Translations under genes and position numbers: made by a program
Assembly: GCA_903863935.1 (NCBI GenBank)
Contig: CAIPDV010000122.1
Coordinates: 1-64,000 of the forward strand
Direction of reading: 5' to 3'
Length of the DNA stretch: 64,000 nt
DNA from: an uncultured Bacteroidota bacterium
Lineage (GTDB): Bacteria > Bacteroidota > Bacteroidia > JABEUT01
Part shown: piece by piece, positions 1-8,018 of the stretch
Layout of the letters: every line of letters starts with the position of its first letter
How positions within the stretch are numbered: the stretch's first letter is position 1
Notes under the pieces: model-generated
Database searches by the model: none
Told to the model about the DNA's origin: nothing
Seen by the model: the letters and a program-made list of their open reading frames with translations, nothing else

Positions 1-403
1 ACACCACTACATTCTCTAATGGAAAATTTTTAGATATCGCACAACTGCCTACTATACCATTTTCGTAATATATTTTATCAACCCCATTAATATATTCACC
101 ATTATAACTGTAAGGGATTTCTTCCAGTAACCTCCCACTTTTATAATAAACTCTTACCATTCCAATATGTCGGCCAGCCTTGTAAATTGTTAAACTGTAA
201 TAAAGCAAATTAGTATCTTTTACTTTTGGCGTATTTTCATAGATAGGGAATATCGCTTCATATTCCAACCACTTCCCCTCTTTCACCCCATTCACCATTT
301 TATTTTCTGCTTCGGCTTTATTGGTAAAACCTAAACTATCCTGCTGTGCAAATGCCAGAATGGAAAGGGAAAGCGATAGTATGAAAGCCAAAATAAATTT
401 CAT
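1..403 (-). CDS. Secreted YwqK/MORN-like repeat protein, C-terminus cut by window edge
   Basis: The reading frame opens with ATG at 403 and runs off the left edge without a stop, so the C-terminus is missing. The N-terminus is a clear signal peptide (MKFILAFILSLSLSILAFAQ). It is followed by repeats of the type NGVKEGKWLEY, YYKSGRLLEE and NGVDKIYYENG, which resemble the MORN_2 repeats of the YwqK family (often annotated as antitoxins, although most Bacteroidota members are simply secreted repeat proteins). The role is unknown. The export prediction rests on the signal sequence, and the family call on the repeat pattern only. Confidence 0.65.
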   Translation of the reverse strand, partial: MKFILAFILSLSLSILAFAQQDSLGFTNKAEAENKMVNGVKEGKWLEYEAIFPIYENTPKVKDTNLLYYSLTIYKAGRHIGMVRVYYKSGRLLEEIPYSYNGEYINGVDKIYYENGIVGSCAISKNFPLENVVV

Positions 404-461
404 GGGTTATTTTTATCTTTTACAAATATAAATCAAAATAAATAGCTCCATACTGCCTTTT

Positions 462-556
462 AACCTTAGTAGAAAAGCTATACCCTTAACACTGGCAACC
501 TTATTAACATTTCTAATAAGGTTAAACACTAAGACGATTAATCTTCTACTAAGGTT
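462..556. repeat. Nested inverted repeats sharing AACCTTA ends
   Basis: An outer perfect 13-bp inverted repeat (AACCTTAGTAGAA at 462-474, TTCTACTAAGGTT at 544-556) encloses an inner perfect 10-bp one (AACCTTATTA at 497-506, TAATAAGGTT at 514-523, 7-nt loop). The heptamer AACCTTA therefore occurs twice in each orientation. The right outer arm runs into a T-tract (555-560), so the structure could act as a plus-strand terminator. It could equally be a protein-binding site or a small mobile relic. Confidence 0.6.
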
Positions 557-824
557 TTTTATTACCTTCAACTAAATTTTAATCATAATTACCTCACCAC
601 CAATCAGTGTTTATAACTAGTCATTGACTTTTTTAAGAAATTATTTCTTGTGATTTAATTTTGTATTCAGAAAAAATAAAAATGGCTGCGATCTTTCAAA
701 TATGGTATCTTTTTATTCCAATTTTCAGTCCATGTTATTTTTTTTCAATAACAACGGCTAATTTTCAACAAACTAATTTTCAGGATATTACACAGATACA
801 CTTTACTGTTCCTCTTGTTATTTT

Positions 825-898
825 GTTGTTATTTTCATTGATATTTCATTGTTATTCCGTTGTTATTTCATTGATATTTCATTGTTTTTTCGTTGTTA
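825..898. repeat. Tandem repeat, 33-34 bp unit, about 2.2 copies
   Basis: Copy 1 spans 825-858, copy 2 spans 859-891, and a third copy begins at 892 with GTTGTTA. The units share GTTGTTATTTCATTGATA and CATTGTT, differing by one T insertion and a few substitutions. It sits directly upstream of the small gene at 922 and may be polymorphic in copy number. Confidence 0.7.
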
Positions 899-921
899 AT
901 TTTTAATATAAATAATCAATT

Positions 922-1233
922 ATGAGTTTCAAAAAAGGACAAAGTGGTAATCCAAAAGGCAGACCAAAAGGAACCTATAAAGTAAGTTCCGAGCAGCGCG
1001 ATTTTTTAAGGGAGTTTATTGTCGAAAATAAAAGTAAGTTTTTGTTACACATGAAAAAACTCGAACCTGATAAGTTCATTAAAATCTATATCCTGTTAAT
1101 GCAGTACGTTATTTCAAAGCCTGCCACAGCAGAATTGTTTGAAGTACCTAAACTGGCTGAATTCATTGCCATGACCATTGAAGAACGTCGGAATATTATT
1201 GAGGAAGTAACGGCCACCCTGCCAAATGCTTAG
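922..1233 (+). CDS. Small DUF5681-like protein
   Basis: A 103-residue basic protein whose N-terminus carries KGQSGNPKGRPKG, the hallmark of the DUF5681 domain often found near phage terminase or mobile-element genes. The rest is predicted helical (residues about 25-95) with no recognisable catalytic motif. No phage or mobile genes are visible nearby, so it may be a stand-alone remnant. The start is the only ATG before the motif. Function is unknown. Confidence 0.65.
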   Translation: MSFKKGQSGNPKGRPKGTYKVSSEQRDFLREFIVENKSKFLLHMKKLEPDKFIKIYILLMQYVISKPATAELFEVPKLAEFIAMTIEERRNIIEEVTATLPNA

Positions 1234-1358
1234 ATGAAATAATTCAAAATTGATAGAATTTGTGAAGCAATATCATCTAATTTAGAGATCCTTTTGGGTA
1301 GGATTGTTTCGCAAAGCCCCGCGTTCGGCAGAAAACAGGCATCCGTAATTTCTAATTA

Positions 1359-2402
1359 TTACTTACTAAGTGCAGCAAGGTTTGCTATTTTGTAAAGCAG
1401 CCGTGCTCCTACGTTTGCGTCCCACTCATCTTCTCCTGGTGCAACTTCATTAATATCAAAAGAAACTATTTTCCTTCCGGATTCAACAACTTTTTCAATT
1501 AAGTAAACAGCCTGGTGGTATTCTAATCCGCCGGGCACAGGAGTGCCTGTGTTGTGGCAGAGTTTAGGGTCGAGGCCGTCAATATCAAAACTTACATACA
1601 CATTTTGAGGAAGCGTATCAATAATGCTTTGGGTTATCTTTTTCCAGGTATCGCCCTCGTACATCCTTTCCTTCATGGCCTTGTCGGAGAAGAGGCGAAC
1701 CCTCCCTTTTGAATCCTGAATAATTTTATTCTCTCCTTCCGAAAAGTCGCGTATACCAACCTGTACAAGCCTTTCAAGGTTCTTAATCTTTAATGCATTG
1801 AACATTATAGAGGCATGGGAATAGGTGAAACCTTCGTAGGCATTCCGTAAATCACAATGGGCATCAATATGTAATATCCCGAATAATTTATACCGCTCGG
1901 AAACCGCTTCCATCAAGCCTAGCGGGGTGCTATGGTCCCCTCCTATCAATGCTACTATCTTATCCTTTTTCAAAAATGAAAGTGATTTACTTTTCACATG
2001 TTTTCTCAGGTCATCGCACTTTCTGTTCACTTCATCCAATATTGCTTTCATGGCCTTGGTATCGGCTTTGCCGTCTACAAAAGCATTTATATAAGTCTCT
2101 GCTTTTTTGCGCAGCGAACCATTCAATTTTTCAAACTCTTTGGGAAATACATCCATAGCTATACCCATCTTCCATGCATTGGGAATGCTTTCATCAAACA
2201 GGTCGACCTGACAGGATGCATCCAGTATGGCTTTCGGACCTTTGGAAGCACCAGTTCTGTATGACACGGTTACATCCCATGGCACCGGGATTGCGACAAC
2301 ACGTGCATTTTCAACTGTGTACGGAAGTCCGTATAATGTACCTACTGCTGCCGGTGCATCCGGATCGAATTGTATGGAAGTTTTTTTGCTCATAGGTTTC
2401 AA
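1359..2402 (-). CDS. Agmatinase/arginase family ureohydrolase
   Basis: A 347-residue member of the binuclear manganese ureohydrolase family, which hydrolyses guanidino groups (agmatine, arginine or related substrates) to urea. The metal-binding motifs are all present: GGDHS with His157, DAHCD (Asp180, His182, Asp184) and SFDIDGLDP (Asp273, Asp275). Length and overall order fit agmatinase, but substrate cannot be decided from motifs, so formimidoylglutamase or another guanidino hydrolase remains possible. A second in-frame ATG at 2393 (residue 4) is an equally good start. It is followed on its 5' side by a long palindrome (2416-2486). Confidence 0.85.
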   Translation of the reverse strand: MKPMSKKTSIQFDPDAPAAVGTLYGLPYTVENARVVAIPVPWDVTVSYRTGASKGPKAILDASCQVDLFDESIPNAWKMGIAMDVFPKEFEKLNGSLRKKAETYINAFVDGKADTKAMKAILDEVNRKCDDLRKHVKSKSLSFLKKDKIVALIGGDHSTPLGLMEAVSERYKLFGILHIDAHCDLRNAYEGFTYSHASIMFNALKIKNLERLVQVGIRDFSEGENKIIQDSKGRVRLFSDKAMKERMYEGDTWKKITQSIIDTLPQNVYVSFDIDGLDPKLCHNTGTPVPGGLEYHQAVYLIEKVVESGRKIVSFDINEVAPGEDEWDANVGARLLYKIANLAALSK

Positions 2403-2415
2403 AAATAAGAATTAT

Positions 2416-2486
2416 AGAGATTGCTTCGTTCCTCGCAATGACGCTGTAACGCTATGTTCGTCATTGCGAGGAACGAAGCAATCTCT
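2416..2486. repeat. REP-like perfect 28-bp inverted repeat (copy 1)
   Basis: Left arm 2416-2443 (begins AGAGATTGCTTCGTTCC) and right arm 2459-2486 (begins CGTCATTGCGAGGAACG) are perfect reverse complements, 28 bp each, separated by 15 nt. A second, diverged copy lies at 4028-4099. The core word CATTGCGAGGAACGAAGCAA is of a kind I recall as an intergenic palindromic repeat in many genomes; here it sits upstream of the agmatinase-family gene. Confidence 0.9.
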
Positions 2487-2540
2487 GTGACATACGGTAA
2501 ACTTTACTCAGTAATAGAACTTTTATTCATTTCCCAAAAA

Positions 2541-2573
2541 TAAAAAAGTCCCTCCGAAGAGAGACTCTTTTAT
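2541..2573 (-). terminator. Intrinsic terminator of the HU gene
   Basis: Read on the minus strand, an 8-bp stem (AGTCTCTC/GAGGGACT, one G-T pair) closed by a TTCG tetraloop is followed by TTTTTTATTTTT. It lies just downstream of the HU stop codon at 2592. Confidence 0.85.
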
Positions 2574-2591
2574 TTTTTCAAAAAAAGTAAA

Positions 2592-2864
2592 TTACTTTAC
2601 TTTAGATGCTAACTCAGCGCCAGCTTTGAATTTTACAACTTTCTTTGCAGCGATCTTGATTGCTTTTCCGGTTTGTGGATTGCGTCCATTACGGGCAGCT
2701 CTCTTAGCTACTGAAAAGGAACCGAAACCTACAAGAGCGATTCTGTCGCCTTTCTTGAGAGCTTTGGTTGCTGAGGTGATGAATCCATCAACTGCACGTG
2801 CAGCATCAGCTTTGGTGATTTTCGCCTCACCAGAAATGGCATCGATTAATTCTGCTTTGTTCAT
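2592..2864 (-). CDS. hup: HU family DNA-binding protein
   Basis: A 90-residue histone-like nucleoid protein of standard length. It begins [11 protein letters not shown], has the helical dimerisation region up to about residue 45, and contains the signature [20 protein letters not shown], including the conserved Arg-Asn-Pro of the DNA-bending arm. It coats and bends chromosomal DNA as a dimer. It is monocistronic, with its own terminator at 2541-2573. Confidence 0.97.
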   Translation of the reverse strand: MNKAELIDAISGEAKITKADAARAVDGFITSATKALKKGDRIALVGFGSFSVAKRAARNGRNPQTGKAIKIAAKKVVKFKAGAELASKVK

Positions 2865-2939
2865 TTTGTATAAATTTTATTGGTTAATACTGATGCGAAT
2901 ATATTATATAATCTCAATACACACGCATGTTCCCAAGCC

Positions 2940-2975
2940 AAAACACCCCAATATTGTTGATAAATGGGGTGTTTT
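2940..2975 (-). terminator. Possible weak terminator downstream of fmt
   Basis: AAAACACCCC (2940-2949) and GGGGTGTTTT (2966-2975) form a perfect 10-bp stem with a 16-nt loop. On the minus strand it follows the fmt stop and ends in only four Ts, so termination may be inefficient. A nearby CACCCC (about 2986-2991) could compete for pairing. Confidence 0.4.
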
Positions 2976-3032
2976 GTTAATAACTCACCCCAAAAAGGGC
3001 ATTATATAAGGGATTTTTACTGATGATTTTGC

Positions 3033-4001
3033 TCACATAGCAATATGCCAGCCGTCATCCTTCAGCCTGAAACCCCTCAGAAAATCCGCCACTGGCATGG
3101 TTTTACGGCCTTCCAGTTGCAATTCTAACACCTCTATAGCTGAATCACTGCATCCTATATATATATGTACTCCATCTATAACTTCTATTACTGAAGGAGC
3201 TACTTTAATATCTTTATTAATAGTAGAAGCATATATTTTCAATGTTAGTTTCTTTCCTTCTTTATTCTCCAGCACAGTCCATGCGGCCGGATATGGGCTT
3301 AACCCACGTATGAAGTTAAATACTTCACGTGCGGGTTTATTCCAATTAATAAGGCAATCTTGTTTGAAGATTTTTGGGGCGGGTTTTAAATGGGTAATTG
3401 GAATTTGATTTTGAGGAAATCCGTGATGATTTAAACCATTTGCAATTGCATCAATGCTTTCAACTAATACCTCAGCACCTTTTTTCATAAGTCTATCATG
3501 TAAAGAACCTGCTGTATCATTTTCCATTATGTCCTCATCTCTCTCCCTAATTAAGTCACCAGTGTCAATATGCTCATTTATATAGAATGTTGTAACTCCT
3601 GTTTTCTTTTCTCCATTAATGATTGCCCAATTTATAGGAGCGGCACCTCTATAATTAGGAAGTTGTGAAGCATGAAGGTTAATGGTTCCTTTTGCAGGCA
3701 TTTCCCAGATCACCTTAGGCAGCATCCGAAAAGCCACTACTACAAAGAGGTCTGCCTTAAGTTCTTTAAGTTGATTTATAAAAGTTTCATCCTTTAGCTT
3801 TTCGGGTTGCAAAACGGGAATCTTTTTTTCATCGGCATATCTTTTCACATCTGATTGTTGCAACTTAAGTCCACGGCTGGCGGGCCTGTCAGGCGCAGTG
3901 ACTACAGCCACAACTTTATGATTGCTATGTACCAATGCATCCAGGCTTGCGACTGCAAATTCGGGTGTACCCATAAATACTATACGAAGGCTGTTACTCA
4001 T
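3033..4001 (-). CDS. fmt: Methionyl-tRNA formyltransferase
   Basis: This 322-residue cytoplasmic enzyme formylates initiator Met-tRNA using 10-formyl-tetrahydrofolate. The N-terminal Rossmann domain begins LRIVFMGTPEFA. The catalytic residues are Asn108 and His110 in GTINLHASQLPNYRGAAP and Asp146 in HIDTGD. The C-terminal OB-like tRNA-binding domain (from about residue 210) is complete. Length is normal for the family. It sits alone on the minus strand between HU and a glycosyltransferase, with a REP-like palindrome just upstream of its start. Confidence 0.97.
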   Translation of the reverse strand: MSNSLRIVFMGTPEFAVASLDALVHSNHKVVAVVTAPDRPASRGLKLQQSDVKRYADEKKIPVLQPEKLKDETFINQLKELKADLFVVVAFRMLPKVIWEMPAKGTINLHASQLPNYRGAAPINWAIINGEKKTGVTTFYINEHIDTGDLIRERDEDIMENDTAGSLHDRLMKKGAEVLVESIDAIANGLNHHGFPQNQIPITHLKPAPKIFKQDCLINWNKPAREVFNFIRGLSPYPAAWTVLENKEGKKLTLKIYASTINKDIKVAPSVIEVIDGVHIYIGCSDSAIEVLELQLEGRKTMPVADFLRGFRLKDDGWHIAM

Positions 4002-4027
4002 GCTACATTAAAATGCATTGAATTGTA

Positions 4028-4099
4028 GAGATTGCTTCGCAAAGCCTCGCAATGACGAATTACCGCTATGTTCGTCATTGCGAGAAACGAAGCAATCTC
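4028..4099. repeat. REP-like inverted repeat (copy 2, diverged)
   Basis: Left arm 4028-4057 and right arm 4073-4099 are imperfect reverse complements related to the copy at 2416-2486. The right arm differs from copy 1 by a single base, while the left arm carries CAAAGC in place of TTC. The loops also share GCTATGTT. It separates fmt from the glycosyltransferase gene. Confidence 0.85.
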
Positions 4100-4128
4100 A
4101 TTAAATACGGAAAATCCCTTTCTCATTT

Positions 4129-5292
4129 TTATTGTCTTTTTGTAGGTTCCCACACGCTGGATGATACACCTCCAATGGCTTTCAGCATACCAATAAACAC
4201 AGCGAGGTTTGTGAAAAAGAAATACCGCAGGATATGTATTACCTTAAAATGGATTCCTATTATATAGAATAAGTAATCAATTGGGATAATGATAAGCATT
4301 AGTATTTCGATCCAGAAGATGTAGGCAAATAAAGGATATTCATAGGCCAGAACACAACTGGAGAAGAACATACAAAGGAAAAAGACCGGACCTAACCAAC
4401 GTATTACCTTATGCGAGAAAAAGCTAAAGCCTATTGCCCCCGGACGAAACAAGAGCTTGAAAAACACAAACAGGTTCTGAAAACTGCCGGTCGCTATCCG
4501 TACCTTACGGTTGAATTCGACCTTGGGCTTGTGTGATACATCTTCGTAAACTTCTGCATTCAACTCACTGATGGCCTTACCTCCCATTTCGAGGGCTTTC
4601 ATATTAATATAGAAATCATCCACCAAAAAATTGCCCGGAACATTATGAAAATACTCCTTTCTTACTGCATAGCATCCGCCAAATGGGCCCATCATAGTGC
4701 CCCATAAAACACCTTCATGGTTTTTGGTTTTCACCTCCTGCCGAACGTAAAAACTCTCTCCAGATGAGGCACCGGTCTTATGACTTCCCTTGTGCATCAT
4801 ATGCGAATCAACGAGGGCTATTTGCTTGTTGGCAAAGTGCTTTACAAGTTCATGCAACGTTTCTTCATTAAACATAACGTTAGCGTCCGTAATTACTATA
4901 ATAGGATTAGTAGAGAGGCTTACCAGTTTATTAATGATATTTATTTTTCCAGTTCTTGATGTGAATTTCTCCAAATGCAGATTACCATATTCCTTACCAA
5001 GACTTTCAACAATTTCATCGGTCCTATCAATACTGGCATCAGAACCTACAAACACTTCCAGTTTATCATTTGAGTAATGGCTACCGAAAATGCTCCTTAA
5101 TTTTTCTTCAATTACGTGTTCTTCATTATGGGCCGCTATAAGAATAGATAAAGGAGGCAGTTCTTCAAAAGAATAAACTGTTTTGTTCGATTCCTTATTT
5201 CGGGCTAGAAAATTAAGCAACACCGGATACACCAAATAGGAATAAAATAATGCAGCTAAGGGTATCCAGAAAATAAGTTGTGCGATTATCAT
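4129..5292 (-). CDS. Membrane-anchored family 2 glycosyltransferase
   Basis: A 387-residue GT2 (GT-A fold) enzyme of the inner membrane. One N-terminal membrane segment (about 2-29) is followed by the catalytic domain (about 47-265) with ILIAAHNEE, the metal-binding ITDAN around Asp136, and the acidic pair in VDDFYI at Asp225-Asp226. Three or four C-terminal membrane segments follow (about 285-375). The topology resembles processive polysaccharide synthases, but the canonical QxxRW is replaced by a region reading RKVRIATG. Its start lies 1 nt after the stop of the upstream GT4 gene, so the two are co-transcribed and probably act in surface glycan assembly. The sugar is unknown. Confidence 0.85.
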   Translation of the reverse strand: MIIAQLIFWIPLAALFYSYLVYPVLLNFLARNKESNKTVYSFEELPPLSILIAAHNEEHVIEEKLRSIFGSHYSNDKLEVFVGSDASIDRTDEIVESLGKEYGNLHLEKFTSRTGKINIINKLVSLSTNPIIVITDANVMFNEETLHELVKHFANKQIALVDSHMMHKGSHKTGASSGESFYVRQEVKTKNHEGVLWGTMMGPFGGCYAVRKEYFHNVPGNFLVDDFYINMKALEMGGKAISELNAEVYEDVSHKPKVEFNRKVRIATGSFQNLFVFFKLLFRPGAIGFSFFSHKVIRWLGPVFFLCMFFSSCVLAYEYPLFAYIFWIEILMLIIIPIDYLFYIIGIHFKVIHILRYFFFTNLAVFIGMLKAIGGVSSSVWEPTKRQ

Positions 5293-5293
5293 T

Positions 5294-6511
5294 CTATGCG
5301 TTTGTTTGGCCTTTACTTTTTATTCTCTCCTCATAGAACTGCACTAACTTTTTCAATATTTTTCCAATATCATAATGCTCTTCAACCAACTTTCTTCCAT
5401 TCTGTCCGAGTGATAAAGCAGCATTTGAATCCTGTATCAGACTGCAAACTGCTTCACCAAAATCCTTTGTGGAATCCTTTACAATAACCTCCTGCCCGAA
5501 AGAACATTCTATCCCTTCAATTCCTTTATCGGTTGTTATTATTGGTTTACCCATTGCCATCCCTTCTATTATTTTCACGCGCATTCCACCGCCTGCCAGC
5601 AAAGGTACAATCATGAGGTTATAATCCTGCATAAAAGTTTTTGCATCCTCAATCTCTCCATGAAATATTACTCCTTTATATCCGCTGTTTTTAAGGCTGT
5701 CGGGCATATTGCGCCCTGCAACATGAAATTGAGTTTGCGGGAACTTTGTATGAATATCATTCCATACGTTTTTCAAGAACCAATCCAACCCTTGTAAATT
5801 CGGTAGCCAGTCAAGTGCCCCAATAAAGAATAATGTGTTGGGGTATTTACATGCTGTTGGATTATACTTTGAAACATCTATTCCAAAAGGAATGTTCACC
5901 ATAGGGACTTTACAACCTGCTTTCTTAAAATCATTCAAATCCACCTCCGTAATAGTAGCAATGCCATCAAAGTAATTGATCGCGTATTCTTCATAACGCC
6001 TGAGCTGTTTTGTCAACTTGTTCAAATACCATTTTTTAAATCCGGGCTTTTCCTCAGAAGCTAATTTCTTCCATATTTTCCACTCTACATTATGGGTTCG
6101 TAGTATAGTTGGAGCATCCGAATTCTCTCGGATGGTTTTTAAATATAATGCAACAAAAAGTCCGTCCAAATGGATTACATCAAACTTTTCCTTTTGCAGT
6201 ATTTCAATTAATCTCTTCCTGAAATCTTCCGATTCGAACCTGGAAATATTATAGGATTTCCCAAGTAACATTGCCGTAAACGCATCGAGAGGTTTTACTG
6301 ACGTATCAATTGGAACAGCCTCCAAGTGCCTTTCATTCCTGAACTTTTCAGGTATCGATGCAATATCAATAAAATGTTTTTTTGTATTCATGGCAAGCAA
6401 CTTCACCTCGCATCCGCTCTGAATCAACCCATCGGTAATGGCATTGATAGCTATTGCGCCGCCGTCTTTTTCAGGGTATGGAATTTTATTGCTTATCTGT
6501 AATACCTTCAT
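5294..6511 (-). CDS. GT4-type glycosyltransferase (group 1)
   Basis: A cytoplasmic glycosyltransferase with two Rossmann domains (GT-B). The N-terminus MKVLQISNKIPYPEKDGGAI is typical of the family. The C-terminal half has LFFIGALDWLPN and the nucleotide-sugar region MIVPLLAGGGMRVKIIEGMAMGK with the expected Glu. The frame is open to an ATG at 6547, but the ATG at 6511 begins exactly at the conserved MKVLQISN, so I chose it (405 residues). It is directly followed by the GT2 gene, which suggests a two-enzyme surface-sugar pathway. Donor and acceptor cannot be told. Confidence 0.85.
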   Translation of the reverse strand: MKVLQISNKIPYPEKDGGAIAINAITDGLIQSGCEVKLLAMNTKKHFIDIASIPEKFRNERHLEAVPIDTSVKPLDAFTAMLLGKSYNISRFESEDFRKRLIEILQKEKFDVIHLDGLFVALYLKTIRENSDAPTILRTHNVEWKIWKKLASEEKPGFKKWYLNKLTKQLRRYEEYAINYFDGIATITEVDLNDFKKAGCKVPMVNIPFGIDVSKYNPTACKYPNTLFFIGALDWLPNLQGLDWFLKNVWNDIHTKFPQTQFHVAGRNMPDSLKNSGYKGVIFHGEIEDAKTFMQDYNLMIVPLLAGGGMRVKIIEGMAMGKPIITTDKGIEGIECSFGQEVIVKDSTKDFGEAVCSLIQDSNAALSLGQNGRKLVEEHYDIGKILKKLVQFYEERIKSKGQTNA

Positions 6512-6580
6512 CAGTTCCGCCAAAGTAAAACTTTTTTCGAAAATCAAAATTAACGGAATTTCTGTCAGCGGAGAGGTGCT

Positions 6581-6949
6581 TTAGTTTTCAATCACCACAC
6601 TTACCTCATCCACTTCTCCGCCAATAGGCGGATTCTTTTTAATTACCTCGACTGAAAGATGGGTGATTGAAGTGAATGCTTGCCTAAGATTATCGGAAAT
6701 CCGCTTCGCAACATGTTCTATGAGTTTGGAACGAATTCCCATTTCATGTTTTACAATTTTATACACATCAACATAGTCGATGGTTTCCTCCAATATATCG
6801 TCAGAAGCAGCATTTGCAATGTCACCTTTTATAGAAATATTCACTATATAATCTCCGCCAACTAATGCTTCTTCTGGCAGGCAGCCATGATGAGCATAAA
6901 TACGAATGTTCCTGATATTAATTGTATACACTAGTTTATTTTGAGACAA
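6581..6949 (-). CDS. folB: Dihydroneopterin aldolase
   Basis: A 122-residue FolB-fold enzyme that cleaves 7,8-dihydroneopterin to 6-hydroxymethyl-dihydropterin and glycolaldehyde in folate synthesis. It has the family features IRIYAHHGCLPEEALVGGDY near the N-terminus, TIDYVDVYKIV around residue 60, LIEHVAKRI and the C-terminal KKNPPIGGEVDEVSV. Length is standard. Its start overlaps the end of the upstream membrane-protein gene by 14 nt, so it is in an operon with it. folP and the pab genes are elsewhere in this window. Confidence 0.93.
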   Translation of the reverse strand: MSQNKLVYTINIRNIRIYAHHGCLPEEALVGGDYIVNISIKGDIANAASDDILEETIDYVDVYKIVKHEMGIRSKLIEHVAKRISDNLRQAFTSITHLSVEVIKKNPPIGGEVDEVSVVIEN

Positions 6950-7283
6950 AACTAATTATTAAAAGAGTCAGGACCGCAGCATTTATTAGAATTGTAACTA
7001 CGGATTTTAAAAACTTCCAGATCATTCCACAGTATATTAGAAGACTGAGAGTTGCAATGCCGGCAATAAGATAAGCCCAGTTTTCGTGTTTTTCCAACCC
7101 ACTATATGAACAAACCTGGATTGCGCCGCAGGTTATCAGAACATGTCCGTCCATTAATAAGCGCAATAATTCACGGTCATACTTCTTTCCGTATTCGGAA
7201 CGAAGCACAAAAATATCATGGAGTATTCCGTTAATTACGGACCACAACCCAGCTCCAATAAATACATATCCTAAATAGCTCAC
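6936..7283 (-). CDS. Small four-helix membrane protein, unknown function
   Basis: A 115-residue protein with about four hydrophobic helices (residues 3-24, 43-60, 66-85, 89-113) and few charged residues outside the 28-42 loop (RSEYGKKYDRELLRLL). No family was recognised. It overlaps the preceding NAD(P)-binding gene by 4 nt (ATGA) and folB by 14 nt, so all three are translated from one message. A role linked to the neighbours is inference only. Confidence 0.7.
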   Translation of the reverse strand: MSYLGYVFIGAGLWSVINGILHDIFVLRSEYGKKYDRELLRLLMDGHVLITCGAIQVCSYSGLEKHENWAYLIAGIATLSLLIYCGMIWKFLKSVVTILINAAVLTLLIISFVSK

Positions 7284-7930
7284 TTCACTATTTTAAAGTT
7301 GAATTGAGGCGATTGGAATTTCATCATTAAACGCACCCAGATTGGCAACAGCATTTCGGTGGCTCTTGCTCCGGTAATATCTCCCAGGTCGATAATGGAA
7401 GTCCATCCGAAAGATTTTAAAATATCGGTGACTGCAGCTTTTGCCGCTTCATCGTTACCGCAAATAAACTGATCGTGCTCGCCCGGAACCATTGTAGGAT
7501 TTACCATTAAAATGCAATTCATAGTGTTAAGTGTCTTCACCACTTTTGCACCCGGCACTGTTTTCTGAATTTCTTCTCCCAATGAATTGGTATTGCTCAG
7601 GGCAGGATATAAGGAAGGTGGCATACCTTTTGAAAAGTCAAGCGGGTTTGATACATCCACAACAATTTTACCATTCAAGTTATCCGCTCCTGCTGCTTTA
7701 ATGGCATCAATAGTTCCTTCGCCTTTAGTACAAACGAAAACTACTTCTCCATATGCAGCGGCATCAGAAAAAGTACCTTGTGAGGCACTTGCATCATTTT
7801 CACTTACCCATTTCATAGCCTTTTCATTATTTGCGGTGCGTGAGCCCATCTTAACCTGATGCCCCAATTGCAACAACTTATTACCAATTGTAGCACCAAC
7901 CATACCTGTTCCTAATATTCCTATTTTCAT
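7280..7930 (-). CDS. NADPH-dependent F420 reductase-like oxidoreductase
   Basis: A 216-residue soluble protein with an N-terminal Rossmann fold (MKIGILGTGMVGATIGNKL) and the arrangement GSRTANNEKA expected for NADP(H) selectivity. The later KVVKTLNTMNCILMVNP and ICGNDEAAK segments are typical of the family annotated as F420-dependent NADP reductase or NAD(P)-binding domain protein. Bacteroidota generally lack F420, so the real substrate is probably different and is unknown. It is the first gene of a three-gene operon with the membrane protein and folB. Confidence 0.8.
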   Translation of the reverse strand: MKIGILGTGMVGATIGNKLLQLGHQVKMGSRTANNEKAMKWVSENDASASQGTFSDAAAYGEVVFVCTKGEGTIDAIKAAGADNLNGKIVVDVSNPLDFSKGMPPSLYPALSNTNSLGEEIQKTVPGAKVVKTLNTMNCILMVNPTMVPGEHDQFICGNDEAAKAAVTDILKSFGWTSIIDLGDITGARATEMLLPIWVRLMMKFQSPQFNFKIVK

Positions 7931-7951
7931 AATTTTATTGTTGATTTAAGA

Positions 7952-7959
7952 CAAAGATA
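7952..7959 (-). promoter_or_regulatory. Putative -7 box TATCTTTG for the 7930-6581 operon
   Basis: On the minus strand TATCTTTG matches the Bacteroidota -7 consensus TAnnTTTG exactly and lies 21 nt before the ATG at 7930. No clear TTG -33 element is visible at the usual distance, so support is from the -7 box only. Confidence 0.4.
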
Positions 7960-8018
7960 AAAAATTTACGATTCCTACTTCCATTTCTACCTATCTTTAT
8001 CCACCATAAAATTTACCC

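Larger units (their letters stand above)
404..921. other. Gene-poor 0.5 kb stretch with nested palindromes and a tandem repeat
   Basis: No convincing gene lies here. The stretch is strongly AT-rich. It holds two nested inverted repeats (462-556) and a 33-34 bp tandem repeat (825-898), both listed separately. A reading frame from a TTG at 661 to 906 is open, but it is Phe/Ile/Leu-rich low-complexity sequence running through the tandem repeat, so I do not accept it as coding. Confidence 0.6.

Noticed and set aside
661-906. Open frame of 81 residues from a TTG
   Set aside because: Low-complexity Phe/Ile/Leu-rich translation through an AT-rich tandem repeat, no homology features, non-ATG start.
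2626-3009. 127-residue frame opposite the HU gene
   Set aside because: Antisense shadow of a clearly coding gene; the composition mirrors HU codons.
4028-4099. Considered as an intrinsic terminator of the glycosyltransferase or fmt gene
   Set aside because: No T-tract follows on either strand, and similarity to the copy at 2416-2486 identifies it as a dispersed repeat.
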